Positions 25,236 to 32,284 of a DNA stretch of 38,253 nt are shown piece by piece. The stretch covers positions 1 to 38,253 of the IMG/VR virus record IMGVR_UViG_3300031269_000038. The stretch is one strand, 5' to 3'. The position numbers and the translations under genes are program-made. Source of the stretch: a virus. The notes below the pieces were generated by a model. It was not told where the DNA came from and searched no databases. It worked only from the letters and a program-made list of their open reading frames with translations. Every line of letters begins with the position of its first letter. The stretch's first letter is position 1.

Positions 25236-26609
25236 ATGCGCGATGGGCATAAACGTGTATTGATGCAGGCCGCTACGGGCGCAGGCAAAACAGTAATGGC
25301 AAGTGAGATATTGCGCAGAGCAGGCGACAAGGGCAGCAGTACATGGTTTGTAGTACCACGTAAGATGCTATTAAAGCAGACCAGCGAGACATATAAAGAA
25401 TTTAATATTGAGCATGGTTTTATTGCAAGCGGTCATAAATATGTGAGCGGTATGGATAATTATATTGCCAGCCTGCAAACACTACCGAGGCGGCTAGATA
25501 AATTAACTAAGCCTGATATTGTTATGATTGATGAGTGTCATTATGGCGGCGCTCAAATGAATAAGCTTATTGAGTGGCTAGGCGATGCTTGGATTATTGG
25601 ATTGAGTGCGACCCCGAAAAAGCATAACGGCGATGGTATGGACATATGGTTTGATTATCTTGTCGAAGGTACACCAATGAAAGAGCTGATAAAATTAGGG
25701 CGGCTATCAAATTATAAAATGTTTGCACCGAGTAAGCCTGACTTATCCAGCATTAAGATTACAGCAGGCGATTACAATAAAAAAGGCGTGCAAAGCTGGA
25801 TGGACGACCACGGCAAAATCTTAATTGGTGATACTGTTAGCACATATAAAAATCATGCTATGGGTAAGCTGGGCTTGACGTTTTGCAGTAGCATTAAAGA
25901 GAGCGAGCGCGTTGCGGAGGCTTACCGTGAGGCAGGAATACCAGCGGCGCATTTAGATGGTACGATGTGCCAAGAAAATAGAGATTATATTGTAAATAGG
26001 TTTGCAAATAGAGAATTGTTACAGCTTTGCAGCGTTGATATTATGACGTTTGGTTTTGACCTTGCCGCACAGGTGGGGCGTGATGTTGTTGTGGAGTGTA
26101 TGAGCGATTTAGCGCCTACGAAATCCGAGGCTAAACAATTGCAAAAATGGGGCAGAGTATTAAGGCGAAAAGATGAGCCAGCCTTGATATTTGACCATGT
26201 TGCAAATTGCTTTGAGCATGGGCTACCTAACGAGGAGCGCAAGTGGGATTTAAAAGGCCGAGAGAAAAAGCGCAGGGGTGTAAGTGAAAAACCAGAGGTT
26301 GAAATGCGCCAGTGTGGGAAGTGTCACTATTGCCATGAGCCAGCGCCAAAATGCCCGAATTGCGGTTACGTTTACCCTATTCAAAGCCGCAAGGTTAAAC
26401 AGGTTGATGGTGAGCTTGAGGAAATTACAAAGATTGAACGCGTTAAGAAGCAAAAACGCCAACGCCAACGCCAAGCTAAAACTTGCTACGACATAGCGTG
26501 CATTGCAAGGGATGAGGGTTATAAATCAGGGTGGATATATGTTATGTGCAAACAGAAGGGTATACACTATGACAAAAGTGAAATTAGTCGTGCCTTACAA
26601 GGGGATTAG
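25236..26609 (+). CDS. DECH-box superfamily 2 DNA helicase with C-terminal zinc ribbon
   Basis: From ATG 25236 the protein has 457 residues. It has motif I AATGAGKT (12-19), motif II DECH (99-102), motif III SAT (124-126), a second RecA domain with TFGFDLA and QKWGRVLRR, and a Cys-rich zinc ribbon (CGKC ... CPNCGY, about 359-377). It is a ResIII/SF2 translocase for replication or repair. The same frame is open back to 25167 and encodes LYPDQGRQIEA, the usual Q-motif of such helicases, but has no ATG, GTG or TTG there. The real start may be ATA 25182 or ATT 25185, overlapping the primase stop; the coordinates given are the conservative start. Confidence 0.87.
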   Translation: MRDGHKRVLMQAATGAGKTVMASEILRRAGDKGSSTWFVVPRKMLLKQTSETYKEFNIEHGFIASGHKYVSGMDNYIASLQTLPRRLDKLTKPDIVMIDECHYGGAQMNKLIEWLGDAWIIGLSATPKKHNGDGMDIWFDYLVEGTPMKELIKLGRLSNYKMFAPSKPDLSSIKITAGDYNKKGVQSWMDDHGKILIGDTVSTYKNHAMGKLGLTFCSSIKESERVAEAYREAGIPAAHLDGTMCQENRDYIVNRFANRELLQLCSVDIMTFGFDLAAQVGRDVVVECMSDLAPTKSEAKQLQKWGRVLRRKDEPALIFDHVANCFEHGLPNEERKWDLKGREKKRRGVSEKPEVEMRQCGKCHYCHEPAPKCPNCGYVYPIQSRKVKQVDGELEEITKIERVKKQKRQRQRQAKTCYDIACIARDEGYKSGWIYVMCKQKGIHYDKSEISRALQGD

Positions 26610-26724
26610 ACCTTTAGCTAAAGCTATTAAATTAGCACAAATAGCTTGTAATGATATGGGTTTAACAATGAGCGATTACCGCATAACAACAAAATGTGGG
26701 CGCATAATAGTGGAGGAAAAATGA
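26569..26724 (+). CDS. Small basic protein between helicase and nuclease
   Basis: The product has 51 residues from ATG 26569 with GAAGGG upstream. The frame opens 66 bases earlier, but that part only overlaps helicase codons. It is a compact basic alpha/beta sequence (KLVVPYKGIRPLAKAIKLAQIACNDM). The gene overlaps the helicase end and joins the nuclease by ATGA. The fixed place suggests a replication accessory. No family is recognised. Confidence 0.5.
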   Translation: MTKVKLVVPYKGIRPLAKAIKLAQIACNDMGLTMSDYRITTKCGRIIVEEK

Positions 26725-27032
26725 AAGAATCAGACATATTAAGAGCCTGCATGATAGAAGCAAGTAAGCTGGGCGCTACCGTATGGCGCAATAATACGGG
26801 CGTATTACAAGACCGCAACGGCAGACCTGTTAAGTTCGGTTTGTGCGTTGGCAGCAGTGATATTATCGGCATGTATAAGGGCAAGTTTATTGCGATTGAG
26901 TGTAAGGCAAAAACAGGGCGGCTATCACAAAAACAAATGAAATTTTTACAGCTTGTCGAGGATAACGGTGGTCATTCTATTGTTGCGCGATGTGCAGATG
27001 ATGTAAAAAACTTCTTGACTAATATTCTATAG
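26721..27032 (+). CDS. VRR-NUC endonuclease
   Basis: This 103-residue protein has the core VRR-NUC fold of PD-(D/E)xK nucleases: GSSDIIG (D47), the AIECKAK strand (E60, K62) and the SQKQMKFL helix (Q70, Q72). Stand-alone phage VRR-NUC proteins are thought to cut branched DNA such as Holliday junctions. Start ATG 26721 is chosen over an upstream in-frame ATG because it follows GAGGAAAA and overlaps the previous stop. The neighbours (helicase, exonuclease, SSB) support a role in resolving replication and recombination intermediates. Confidence 0.88.
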   Translation: MKESDILRACMIEASKLGATVWRNNTGVLQDRNGRPVKFGLCVGSSDIIGMYKGKFIAIECKAKTGRLSQKQMKFLQLVEDNGGHSIVARCADDVKNFLTNIL

Positions 27033-27093
27033 AAATTTACTATAGATATATAACTACACACAAGGAAATGACAAATGGATTGGAGATTCCAGC

Positions 27094-27768
27094 ATGAAAA
27101 TATACGATGAACTAGAACAAGGCTCGGTTGAGTGGCTTGAGGCTCGCAGGGGGATTATTACCGCCAGTGAAGTTGGGTTGCTGATCACGCCAACGGGTCA
27201 AGTAGCTAAAAACGAAACGGTTCGCGCTCATATGTGGGAGCTTTTAGCACAGCGCACAAGCGGTTATGTTGAGCCTATGTATATCAGTGACGATATGTTA
27301 CGGGGAATACACGACGAGGTGTTAGCAAGGGATTTATATTCTGAGCATCATGCACCAGTTAAAGAAATTGGTTTTGTTACGAATGAAATTGAGGGTGAAA
27401 CCGTTGGTTATTCTCCTGATGGTTTCGTCGGTGATGATGGTTTAATTGAAATTAAATCACGCAGACAGAAATTTCAGATTAAGGCTATTGCATTGGATGA
27501 AATACCAAAGCATAACAAAGCTCAAATGTGTATGGGCATGATGGTGACAGGCCGTAAATGGTGTGATTACGTATCATACAGCGCTGGCTTGCCTATGTTT
27601 GTTAAGCGGTACTTCCCAGAGCCAGAACTGGTTGAGGGTATTACCGAGGCCATTGGTTTATTTAGTGAGAACATAACGCCGTTAAGTCTTATGTATGAGA
27701 AAAATGCGGATAGGTTTGTAATGACCGAGCGCGAAGAAGATGATTTTGATTTTGGAGATGAAGCATGA
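27094..27768 (+). CDS. YqaJ/lambda-exonuclease-type recombinase nuclease
   Basis: The product has 224 residues. The N-terminus GSVEWLEARRGIITASEVG (10-28) is the hallmark of YqaJ-type exonucleases. The catalytic core is GYSPDGFV with D109 and the IEIKS strand with E119 and K121. A 5'-3' exonuclease would make single-stranded tails for annealing-based recombination, joining concatemers. It overlaps the next gene by ATGA, a typical exonuclease-partner pair. Confidence 0.88.
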   Translation: MKIYDELEQGSVEWLEARRGIITASEVGLLITPTGQVAKNETVRAHMWELLAQRTSGYVEPMYISDDMLRGIHDEVLARDLYSEHHAPVKEIGFVTNEIEGETVGYSPDGFVGDDGLIEIKSRRQKFQIKAIALDEIPKHNKAQMCMGMMVTGRKWCDYVSYSAGLPMFVKRYFPEPELVEGITEAIGLFSENITPLSLMYEKNADRFVMTEREEDDFDFGDEA

Positions 27769-28358
27769 GTGAGATTGATTTAACAGGCACAACAGATGCC
27801 AAGGCAGACCAGCTAAATGCAGTTGATATTTTAGGCGAGCCTAAGACTATAACGCTAACCAAGGGCGCACAAGTAAGCGGCGACCAGCCCATTGCTTTGC
27901 ACTATGAGGGTGATAATGGCAAGCCGTATAAGCCTTGTAAGCAAATGCGCAGACTTATTAAGCATGGTTGGGGCAACAGGTTTGAGCCTAAAGGCCGCAA
28001 GCTACGCCTATATTGTGACTCTGATGTAACATGGGGTGGCGATAAGGTTGGCGGTATCCGTATCAATGGCATGAGCCATATTGACAAGCCCTTTACGCAC
28101 GTTGATAGAGCATCGCGCCATAAAATATCAAAGTATAAGGTTGACGCTCTTAAAGTAGAAGCACCAATACCAGAGCCAGAAGCAGACGAGGGATTACTTG
28201 AGCTTGGCGAGGAAAACGCAAGCCGTGGTGTTGAGGCTTATACTGAGTGGCTTAAAACACTTGATAAAGAAACTAAGGCAACCATTAAACACATGCACAT
28301 TGCATGGAGTAAACAAGCTAAGGAGGCTGACAATGGAGACGATTTCCCTGCAATGTAA
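27765..28358 (+). CDS. Conserved phage protein paired with YqaJ exonuclease
   Basis: This 197-residue protein belongs to a family often seen beside YqaJ exonucleases in proteobacterial phages. The start SEIDLTGTTDAKADQLNAVDI, the ALHYEGDNGKPYKPCKQMRR segment (about 44-63) and GGIRINGMSHIDKP (about 92-105) are typical. It is not RecT, Erf or Red-beta by sequence. Close coupling to the exonuclease suggests it fills the DNA-annealing or DNA-binding role, which is an inference. The acidic C-terminal third overlaps the XRE regulator gene by 26 bases. Confidence 0.65.
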   Translation: MSEIDLTGTTDAKADQLNAVDILGEPKTITLTKGAQVSGDQPIALHYEGDNGKPYKPCKQMRRLIKHGWGNRFEPKGRKLRLYCDSDVTWGGDKVGGIRINGMSHIDKPFTHVDRASRHKISKYKVDALKVEAPIPEPEADEGLLELGEENASRGVEAYTEWLKTLDKETKATIKHMHIAWSKQAKEADNGDDFPAM

Positions 28359-28527
28359 GAAATTGCTAGATGCAAGAGAGGATTACAAAATCACTCAAGA
28401 AAAAGCAGCGCAATTACTTGGCGTATCTCATAAAACTTATTGGGGCTATGAGAACGGCAAGCAAGAGTTAAAGCCTTGGCAAATCCGAGGTATTATTGAA
28501 GAATTTAAACTAAACGAAAGGAACTAA
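28333..28527 (+). CDS. Small XRE-family helix-turn-helix regulator
   Basis: The product has 64 residues from ATG 28333, preceded by a strong AAGGAGG site. The frame is open upstream but lies inside the previous gene. The HTH is clear: EKAAQLLGVSHKTYWGYENGKQEL (about 23-46), with the recognition helix around HKTYWGYE. It is Cro-sized, so it may repress early or replication genes at inverted repeats such as those at 22813-22851. There is no partner repressor or integrase, so it does not imply lysogeny. Confidence 0.82.
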   Translation: METISLQCKKLLDAREDYKITQEKAAQLLGVSHKTYWGYENGKQELKPWQIRGIIEEFKLNERN

Positions 28528-28531
28528 AAAA

Positions 28532-28867
28532 ATGACTAAATTAAATATCGGCAAAATACTAGACAAGGCTATTGAGCTAAACCGCCCTGATTTTCATGTG
28601 TGGGTTGACTTTTACGGGCATGTAAACAGCGTGTCAGTTCAATGCATTTACGGCGGGTATGTATCTGGGTCTGAGGTGGTTTCAACTGATATTTATTCCT
28701 TTTATACAGACTGGAAAGATTTTAATGCAAAGGATGCTGTGAGTAAGGCGCTTGCTGCAATGGACAAGGCATCACAAGAGAACGAGGACCGCGCCGTTGC
28801 CGCCTTAGAAAAACAAAAAACCGATGAACTTGCAGAACTTGCGCGTTTATCTGAAAAATACGCGTAA
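28532..28867 (+). CDS. Unknown protein with C-terminal coiled coil
   Basis: This 111-residue protein has a beta-rich first half (FHVWVDFYGHVNSVSVQCIYGGYV) and a Lys/Glu/Ala coiled coil from about residue 68. It sits between the XRE regulator and SSB with an AAAGGAA site. Related small proteins are common near phage SSB genes. Function unknown; a replication accessory is possible. Confidence 0.58.
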   Translation: MTKLNIGKILDKAIELNRPDFHVWVDFYGHVNSVSVQCIYGGYVSGSEVVSTDIYSFYTDWKDFNAKDAVSKALAAMDKASQENEDRAVAALEKQKTDELAELARLSEKYA

Positions 28868-28887
28868 CAACAGGAAAGGTTAAACAA

Positions 28888-29307
28888 ATGTTAAATAAAG
28901 TAACGTTAATCGGGAATATCGGCGCAGACCCAGAATTTAGAACCTTCGACAATGGAGACAGGGTCGCCAATTTATCCCTAGCTACAAGTGAGCGGTGGAA
29001 AGACAAAAACAGCGGCGAGAATAAAGAAAAGACAGAATGGCATCGCGTTGTTGTGTTCGGGAAATTAGTTGAGATTATAGAGAGCTACGTTAAAAAAGGC
29101 TCAAAGCTTTACCTTGAGGGCCAGATTGAAACGCGCTCTTGGGAAGATCAAAGCGGTGATAAAAAATACAGCACTGAGATTGTTTTGCGCGGCTTCGGCG
29201 GTAAAATGGTCATGTTGGACAGCAAGGGGGACGCTCCAGCAAGCGGTCCAGCTTCGACACCGACACCAGCGGCTGCGGATGAGCTAGAGGAAGAAATCCC
29301 TTTCTAA
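28888..29307 (+). CDS. ssb: Single-stranded DNA-binding protein
   Basis: This 139-residue bacterial-type SSB starts LNKVTLIGNIGADPEFR, continues with the OB-fold strands and WHRVVVFGKLVEII and the KKGSKLYLEGQIETRSW segment, and ends with a flexible Ser/Ala/Pro linker and an acidic tip DELEEEIPF. The tip normally recruits host and phage repair proteins. It coats single strands made by the helicases and exonuclease. The ribosome site AGGAAAGG is strong. Confidence 0.95.
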   Translation: MLNKVTLIGNIGADPEFRTFDNGDRVANLSLATSERWKDKNSGENKEKTEWHRVVVFGKLVEIIESYVKKGSKLYLEGQIETRSWEDQSGDKKYSTEIVLRGFGGKMVMLDSKGDAPASGPASTPTPAAADELEEEIPF

Positions 29308-29451
29308 ACCCAATCCCCTGCATCGTGAGTGTTTAAGCAACTGAGCGCGGTGTGGGGGTGCTTTAAGAGGATAGGTAATGAATAAAATTGGGCTGGACAC
29401 CACCTAAATACTAAAATAGCATTAACCCGCATTTTAATATACAATACACCT

Positions 29452-29640
29452 ATGATATACGCCCTCTTAATCGTGCTATATATCGGCGGTGTTCAACATA
29501 CTCAAATCACCTTCCAAGAATACCCCAACAACACAAGCTGTACGGCACACGCGCAACGCATCGGACTTGAATTTATAGGCACTGGCATGATTGATGGTGT
29601 TGAGATTACTTGTGTTGATACAGGCGAGAGGGCTATTTAA
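29452..29640 (+). CDS. Small exported or membrane-anchored protein
   Basis: The product has 62 residues. Residues 1-13 (MIYALLIVLYIGG) are a short hydrophobic start like a signal anchor, followed by a soluble part with two cysteines (C30, C55). It stands alone in a sparse region after SSB; the preceding 144 bases hold no gene that I can support. A periplasmic role, possibly superinfection exclusion, is conceivable but unproven. Confidence 0.5.
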   Translation: MIYALLIVLYIGGVQHTQITFQEYPNNTSCTAHAQRIGLEFIGTGMIDGVEITCVDTGERAI

Positions 29641-29648
29641 TAAATTCT

Positions 29649-29689
29649 TAACACATTTGTGTTATAGCACCACCGTATATCTTGTGTTA
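29649..29689. promoter_or_regulatory. TAACACA/TGTGTTA operator-like palindrome plus half-site
   Basis: TAACACATTTGTGTTA (29649-29664) is a near-perfect palindrome with 7-base arms. A further TTGTGTTA lies at 29682-29689, exactly 25 bases after the first copy of that octamer (29657-29664). They lie 23-63 bases before the HTH-phosphoesterase gene. Autoregulation by that protein is a reasonable guess. Confidence 0.5.
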
Positions 29690-29711
29690 GAATAAAATAT
29701 TCAATAATTAT

Positions 29712-30629
29712 GTGGGGGCATATATGGATGATTATATAGCATTAGTAAAAAAACACGGCGGTCAAAGGGCGGCGGCTAGAGAACTAGGACTAGCACGAAC
29801 AACACTACAAAGGCGGCTATACAAACAGCAAGAAGACGCAAAGCAACCGCAAAAAAAACCACCTTCACCACTCGATAAAATCACAACAATAGTTTATTTC
29901 ACAGACGCACATAACCAGCCGAAGCTTGATAAGAAGCGGTTCTTTTGGCTTGCGGATTATATTAATGAGAAGAATCCAGAGCATTTAGTAGACGGCGGCG
30001 ACTTTGACGACCTTGGAAGCCTGTGCAGACACGAGCGCAACGAAAGCTACAAGGGAAAGTTTAAACCAGCGTTTCAAGATGATTTAGAAAGCGCCAATGA
30101 AGCACGCCAAATATTGCATGAAGAAATTAAAGCGCCATGCACAAAGTACGTGACGTTCGGCAACCATGAAGCAAGGCTTTACGATTACGAGGATGCAAAC
30201 CCAGAAGTATACGGCATGATGCAACACGCTTATGAAGAAATCCTGCATAAGTTTGGTTGGGGCATTACACCATATAGAGCATATAAAACCATAGACGATG
30301 TGGACTTTACCCACGTGCCTATGAACATGATGAATAGGCCCATAGGCGGCAAAAACCCATGCAATATTATAAGCCGTGATAGCATTAAAGATATATGCTT
30401 TGGTCATACACATGGTCTTGGCTATCAAATAAATCACAAGCTTGGCGACCAGCGTTCTGTTAGGGCGTTTAATGGGGGTTGTTTCATGCCCGATGATTAT
30501 ATGCCAGCCTATGCAAAGAACAGTCAAAAAGAGTTTTGGTCAGGTGTTCACTTGCTAAAAATCATAAACGGTAAATTAAATGTATGCGAGAGTATAACAA
30601 TGCTTGAATTATCACAGCGTTACGGTTAA
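29712..30629 (+). CDS. HTH-metallophosphoesterase fusion
   Basis: The product has 305 residues from GTG 29712; ATG 29724 is an equally good start. Residues about 17-37 (GGQRAAARELGLARTTLQRRL) are a helix-turn-helix. Residues 57-305 are a calcineurin-like metallophosphoesterase with all metal motifs: D65-x-H67 (FTDAHNQP), GDFDD (96-100), GNHE (150-153), H201 and GHTHG (231-235). It may cleave a phosphodiester in a nucleotide signal or nucleic acid, or be targeted to DNA by the HTH. An operator-like palindrome precedes it and a strong terminator follows. Confidence 0.85.
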   Translation: MGAYMDDYIALVKKHGGQRAAARELGLARTTLQRRLYKQQEDAKQPQKKPPSPLDKITTIVYFTDAHNQPKLDKKRFFWLADYINEKNPEHLVDGGDFDDLGSLCRHERNESYKGKFKPAFQDDLESANEARQILHEEIKAPCTKYVTFGNHEARLYDYEDANPEVYGMMQHAYEEILHKFGWGITPYRAYKTIDDVDFTHVPMNMMNRPIGGKNPCNIISRDSIKDICFGHTHGLGYQINHKLGDQRSVRAFNGGCFMPDDYMPAYAKNSQKEFWSGVHLLKIINGKLNVCESITMLELSQRYG

Positions 30630-30670
30630 AGTTCCCTCCGCGCTCTAAGGCCACGAGCGCACTACCCCCC

Positions 30671-30706
30671 AGCCCTGCCGACTCCTCTCGGCGGGGCTTT
30701 TCTTTT
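30671..30706 (+). terminator. Strong rho-independent terminator
   Basis: AGCCCTGCCGA (30671-30681) pairs over its full 11 bases (one G-U) with TCGGCGGGGCT (30688-30698). The loop is six bases and a T-rich tract follows (30698-30706). It ends the replication transcription unit. Confidence 0.92.
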
Positions 30707-30720
30707 GTGTAAATAAGTTG

Positions 30721-30749
30721 TTGACATGTTTGTAATCCATTGGTAATCT
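30721..30749 (+). promoter_or_regulatory. Promoter candidate for the accessory gene block
   Basis: A perfect -35 box TTGACA (30721-30726) is followed after 17 bases by TAATCT (30744-30749), a weak -10. It lies just after the terminator and 26 bases before the next gene. Transcription must restart here, so a promoter is expected. The motif TAATC occurs twice in the spacer and -10 and might bind a regulator. Confidence 0.6.
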
Positions 30750-30774
30750 GTTTGTATTAACTAAGGATAAATAC

Positions 30775-31089
30775 ATGAGCAACACACGCCAACACATTGA
30801 TAGTATGGTTGAGGAAATCAACAGCCAATTTTCAGACCCAAGCGAACTATATAGGCTTGCTAAAGAGTTTGAAGCCCTGTCAGAGAACTTAGCGCACGCC
30901 GCTAATGAATTACCCGTCTTTGAAGACACAGACGCTTACTACGCCGTTTATGACGATTTAATCGAACAATCAAGGCTATGCACAAACAATGCGGCACTTG
31001 CTGAAAGATACGGCGATGGTATCGCGGCAGAAATTAGCAGAGATAACAAGCACTATAGCGGTATAGATTACAGAACGAGGGGTTTATAA
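30775..31089 (+). CDS. Unknown acidic helical protein
   Basis: This 104-residue, mostly helical acidic protein (LAKEFEALSENLAHAANEL, DDLIEQSRLCTNNAALAERY) has no basic patch. It is the first gene of the accessory block, one base overlapping the next (TAATG). Small acidic proteins in such blocks can be DNA mimics that block host defence, but nothing specific is seen. Confidence 0.58.
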   Translation: MSNTRQHIDSMVEEINSQFSDPSELYRLAKEFEALSENLAHAANELPVFEDTDAYYAVYDDLIEQSRLCTNNAALAERYGDGIAAEISRDNKHYSGIDYRTRGL

Positions 31090-31370
31090 TGTCACAAGAA
31101 TTACCTTTTGATAAGGAATTGCACTTACAGCATTTTATTAACGCGGCATATTGCTTACAAGATATGCACCCCTTCAGGCCAACGTATGAAGAATTTAACA
31201 GGTATATGTTTTTAACGCCGTATGGTGACGCTTACAAATGGATACAAGTTTTTATTAAATTAGGTTTGATGAAAAAAGTAGATAGCAAGCAACGTAACGT
31301 GCGCTTAACACAAGAGGGGCTTGACCTTTGGAAAAAGCACCATGAACATTATTTACAGGCGATGAAATGA
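31089..31370 (+). CDS. Winged-helix protein, first paralogue
   Basis: The product has 93 residues. The pattern RPTYEEFNRYMFLTPYGDAYKWIQVFIKLGLMKKV, then a strand-turn with RNVRLTQEGLDLWKKHHEHYL, fits a winged-helix DNA-binding fold ending in a basic helix. A related protein is encoded at 32265-32525 (PSYEEL ... LTNEGRDLWRKY), on the other side of the pentapeptide gene. Both ends overlap neighbouring genes. A regulator of this block is possible. Confidence 0.6.
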   Translation: MSQELPFDKELHLQHFINAAYCLQDMHPFRPTYEEFNRYMFLTPYGDAYKWIQVFIKLGLMKKVDSKQRNVRLTQEGLDLWKKHHEHYLQAMK

Positions 31371-31579
31371 ACACAATCCTACTAACCACAACAACCTTCT
31401 TGGCTGGCATGGCATTTATAGCCACCAACACGCACAGCAAAGCGGACTTAGAAGCGGCAATAATTGAAGCATACAACATTGGTAAGCAAGAGTGTCCAAG
31501 CGATACACACTGTATAGCACATGGCCAATTAAGCGGACTAAAACGGCTTACTGTTGCAGATATTGAAGAGCAATTATGA
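31367..31579 (+). CDS. Small protein with N-terminal signal or anchor
   Basis: The product has 70 residues with an N-terminal hydrophobic stretch (residues 4-19, ILLTTTTFLAGMAFIA) and a soluble part with two cysteines (C43, C48, ECPSDTHC). It may be exported, with a disulfide. It overlaps the winged-helix stop by ATGA. Its stop overlaps an ATG at 31576 that opens into the pentapeptide gene frame. Confidence 0.5.
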   Translation: MNTILLTTTTFLAGMAFIATNTHSKADLEAAIIEAYNIGKQECPSDTHCIAHGQLSGLKRLTVADIEEQL

Positions 31580-31581
31580 AC

Positions 31582-31631
31582 AGATATAAAGAGTTTAGCG
31601 GGGGCGAAATAATGAACGACAAACAAAAAGA
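31582..31631 (+). repeat. 50-base direct repeat, left copy (gene-start cassette)
   Basis: It matches 32235-32284 at 47 of 50 positions. It contains a ribosome-site region and the start codon of the pentapeptide gene. The SD-like GGAGG of the right copy is GGGGG here. It probably arose by duplication or recombination around a cargo gene. Confidence 0.85.
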
Positions 31632-32265
31632 GGAACAAACAATGGAACAGATTAAAAACAGATTTACAGACGAGATTATGTTTAACGGCTTATCGCTTAA
31701 AGCCGTCTTAGAAAATCACAAGCAGTATTTGTCTGGTGATGGGGGTAAGTATGCTTATTTCCACGGTGCTAATTTGCGTAGTGCTGATTTCCACGGTGCT
31801 AATTTGCGTAGTGCTAATTTCCGTGGTGCTGATTTACACGGTGCTGATTTGAGCTATGCTAATTTCCGTGGTGCTTATTTACACGGTGCTGATTTGAGCT
31901 ATGCTAATTTCCGTGGTGCTGATTTCCGTGGTGCTAATTTGAGCTATGCTAATTTCCGCGGTGCTAATTTGAGCGATTGCCCTATAAAAATTAAAGACAT
32001 TCATAAAACTATTTATAAAGCCGCTTCAAAAGACGGCGCTTTAGATATGGCCACTTGGCACTGCGGCACATCACATTGCCGCGCTGGTTGGGTTGTTGAA
32101 TTGGCGGGAGATGGCGGTAAAGCCCTTGAGTGGGCTATGGGAACATCAACAGCCGCCGCATTAATATATATGGCCAGCGACCCGAAGCTAGAGAAAGTAC
32201 CAGACTTTTACGCCTCAAACGAAGACACATTAGAAGATATAAAGAGTTTAGCGGAGGCGAAATAA
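31612..32265 (+). CDS. Pentapeptide-repeat protein with conserved C-terminal domain
   Basis: The product has 217 residues from ATG 31612, chosen by analogy with the start used in the repeated cassette at 32265. ATG 31576 (coupled to the gene before) and ATG 31642 are alternatives. Residues 49-123 are 15 A(D/N)LxX-type pentapeptides (YFHGA, NLRSA, DLSYA), which fold as a right-handed square beta-helix. Such proteins can mimic DNA and bind gyrase. The C-terminal part (about 130-217) has MATWHCGTSHCRAGW and LAGDGGKALEWAMG, a domain that accompanies pentapeptide repeats in other phages. Host gyrase control or anti-defence is an inference. Confidence 0.8.
   Translation: MNDKQKEEQTMEQIKNRFTDEIMFNGLSLKAVLENHKQYLSGDGGKYAYFHGANLRSADFHGANLRSANFRGADLHGADLSYANFRGAYLHGADLSYANFRGADFRGANLSYANFRGANLSDCPIKIKDIHKTIYKAASKDGALDMATWHCGTSHCRAGWVVELAGDGGKALEWAMGTSTAAALIYMASDPKLEKVPDFYASNEDTLEDIKSLAEAK
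31756..31980 (+). repeat. 15 tandem 15-base units encoding the pentapeptides
   Basis: The coding units are nearly identical at the DNA level, with whole 30-base pairs of units repeated (for example 31756-31785 and 31786-31815 differ at one base). Such low synonymous divergence points to recent slippage or unequal recombination rather than long selection. Confidence 0.85.
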
Positions 32266-32284
32266 TGAACGACGACCAAAAAGA
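32235..32284 (+). repeat. 50-base direct repeat, right copy
   Basis: It is the partner of 31582-31631, 653 bases downstream. It covers the last codons of the pentapeptide gene, in a different frame, and the ribosome site and first codons of the second winged-helix gene. Confidence 0.85.

Noticed and set aside
24845-25330. 161-codon minus-strand frame over the primase-helicase junction
   Set aside because: It is a shadow of two well-supported genes on the opposite strand and has no homology-like features.
27075-27110. 11-residue leader peptide before the YqaJ gene
   Set aside because: It has an acceptable ribosome site, but the frame is very short and overlaps the YqaJ start without a coupling junction; support is too weak.
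28333-28527. Evidence of a temperate lifestyle
   Set aside because: A single small XRE protein is not enough; no integrase, excisionase, attachment site or CI-like partner was found.
29308-29451. Small gene between SSB and the next protein
   Set aside because: An ATG with an upstream AGGA-like site opens only a nine-codon frame; nothing else is supported.
31756-31980. CRISPR array or satellite repeat
   Set aside because: The units are 15 bases without spacers and encode pentapeptides in frame.
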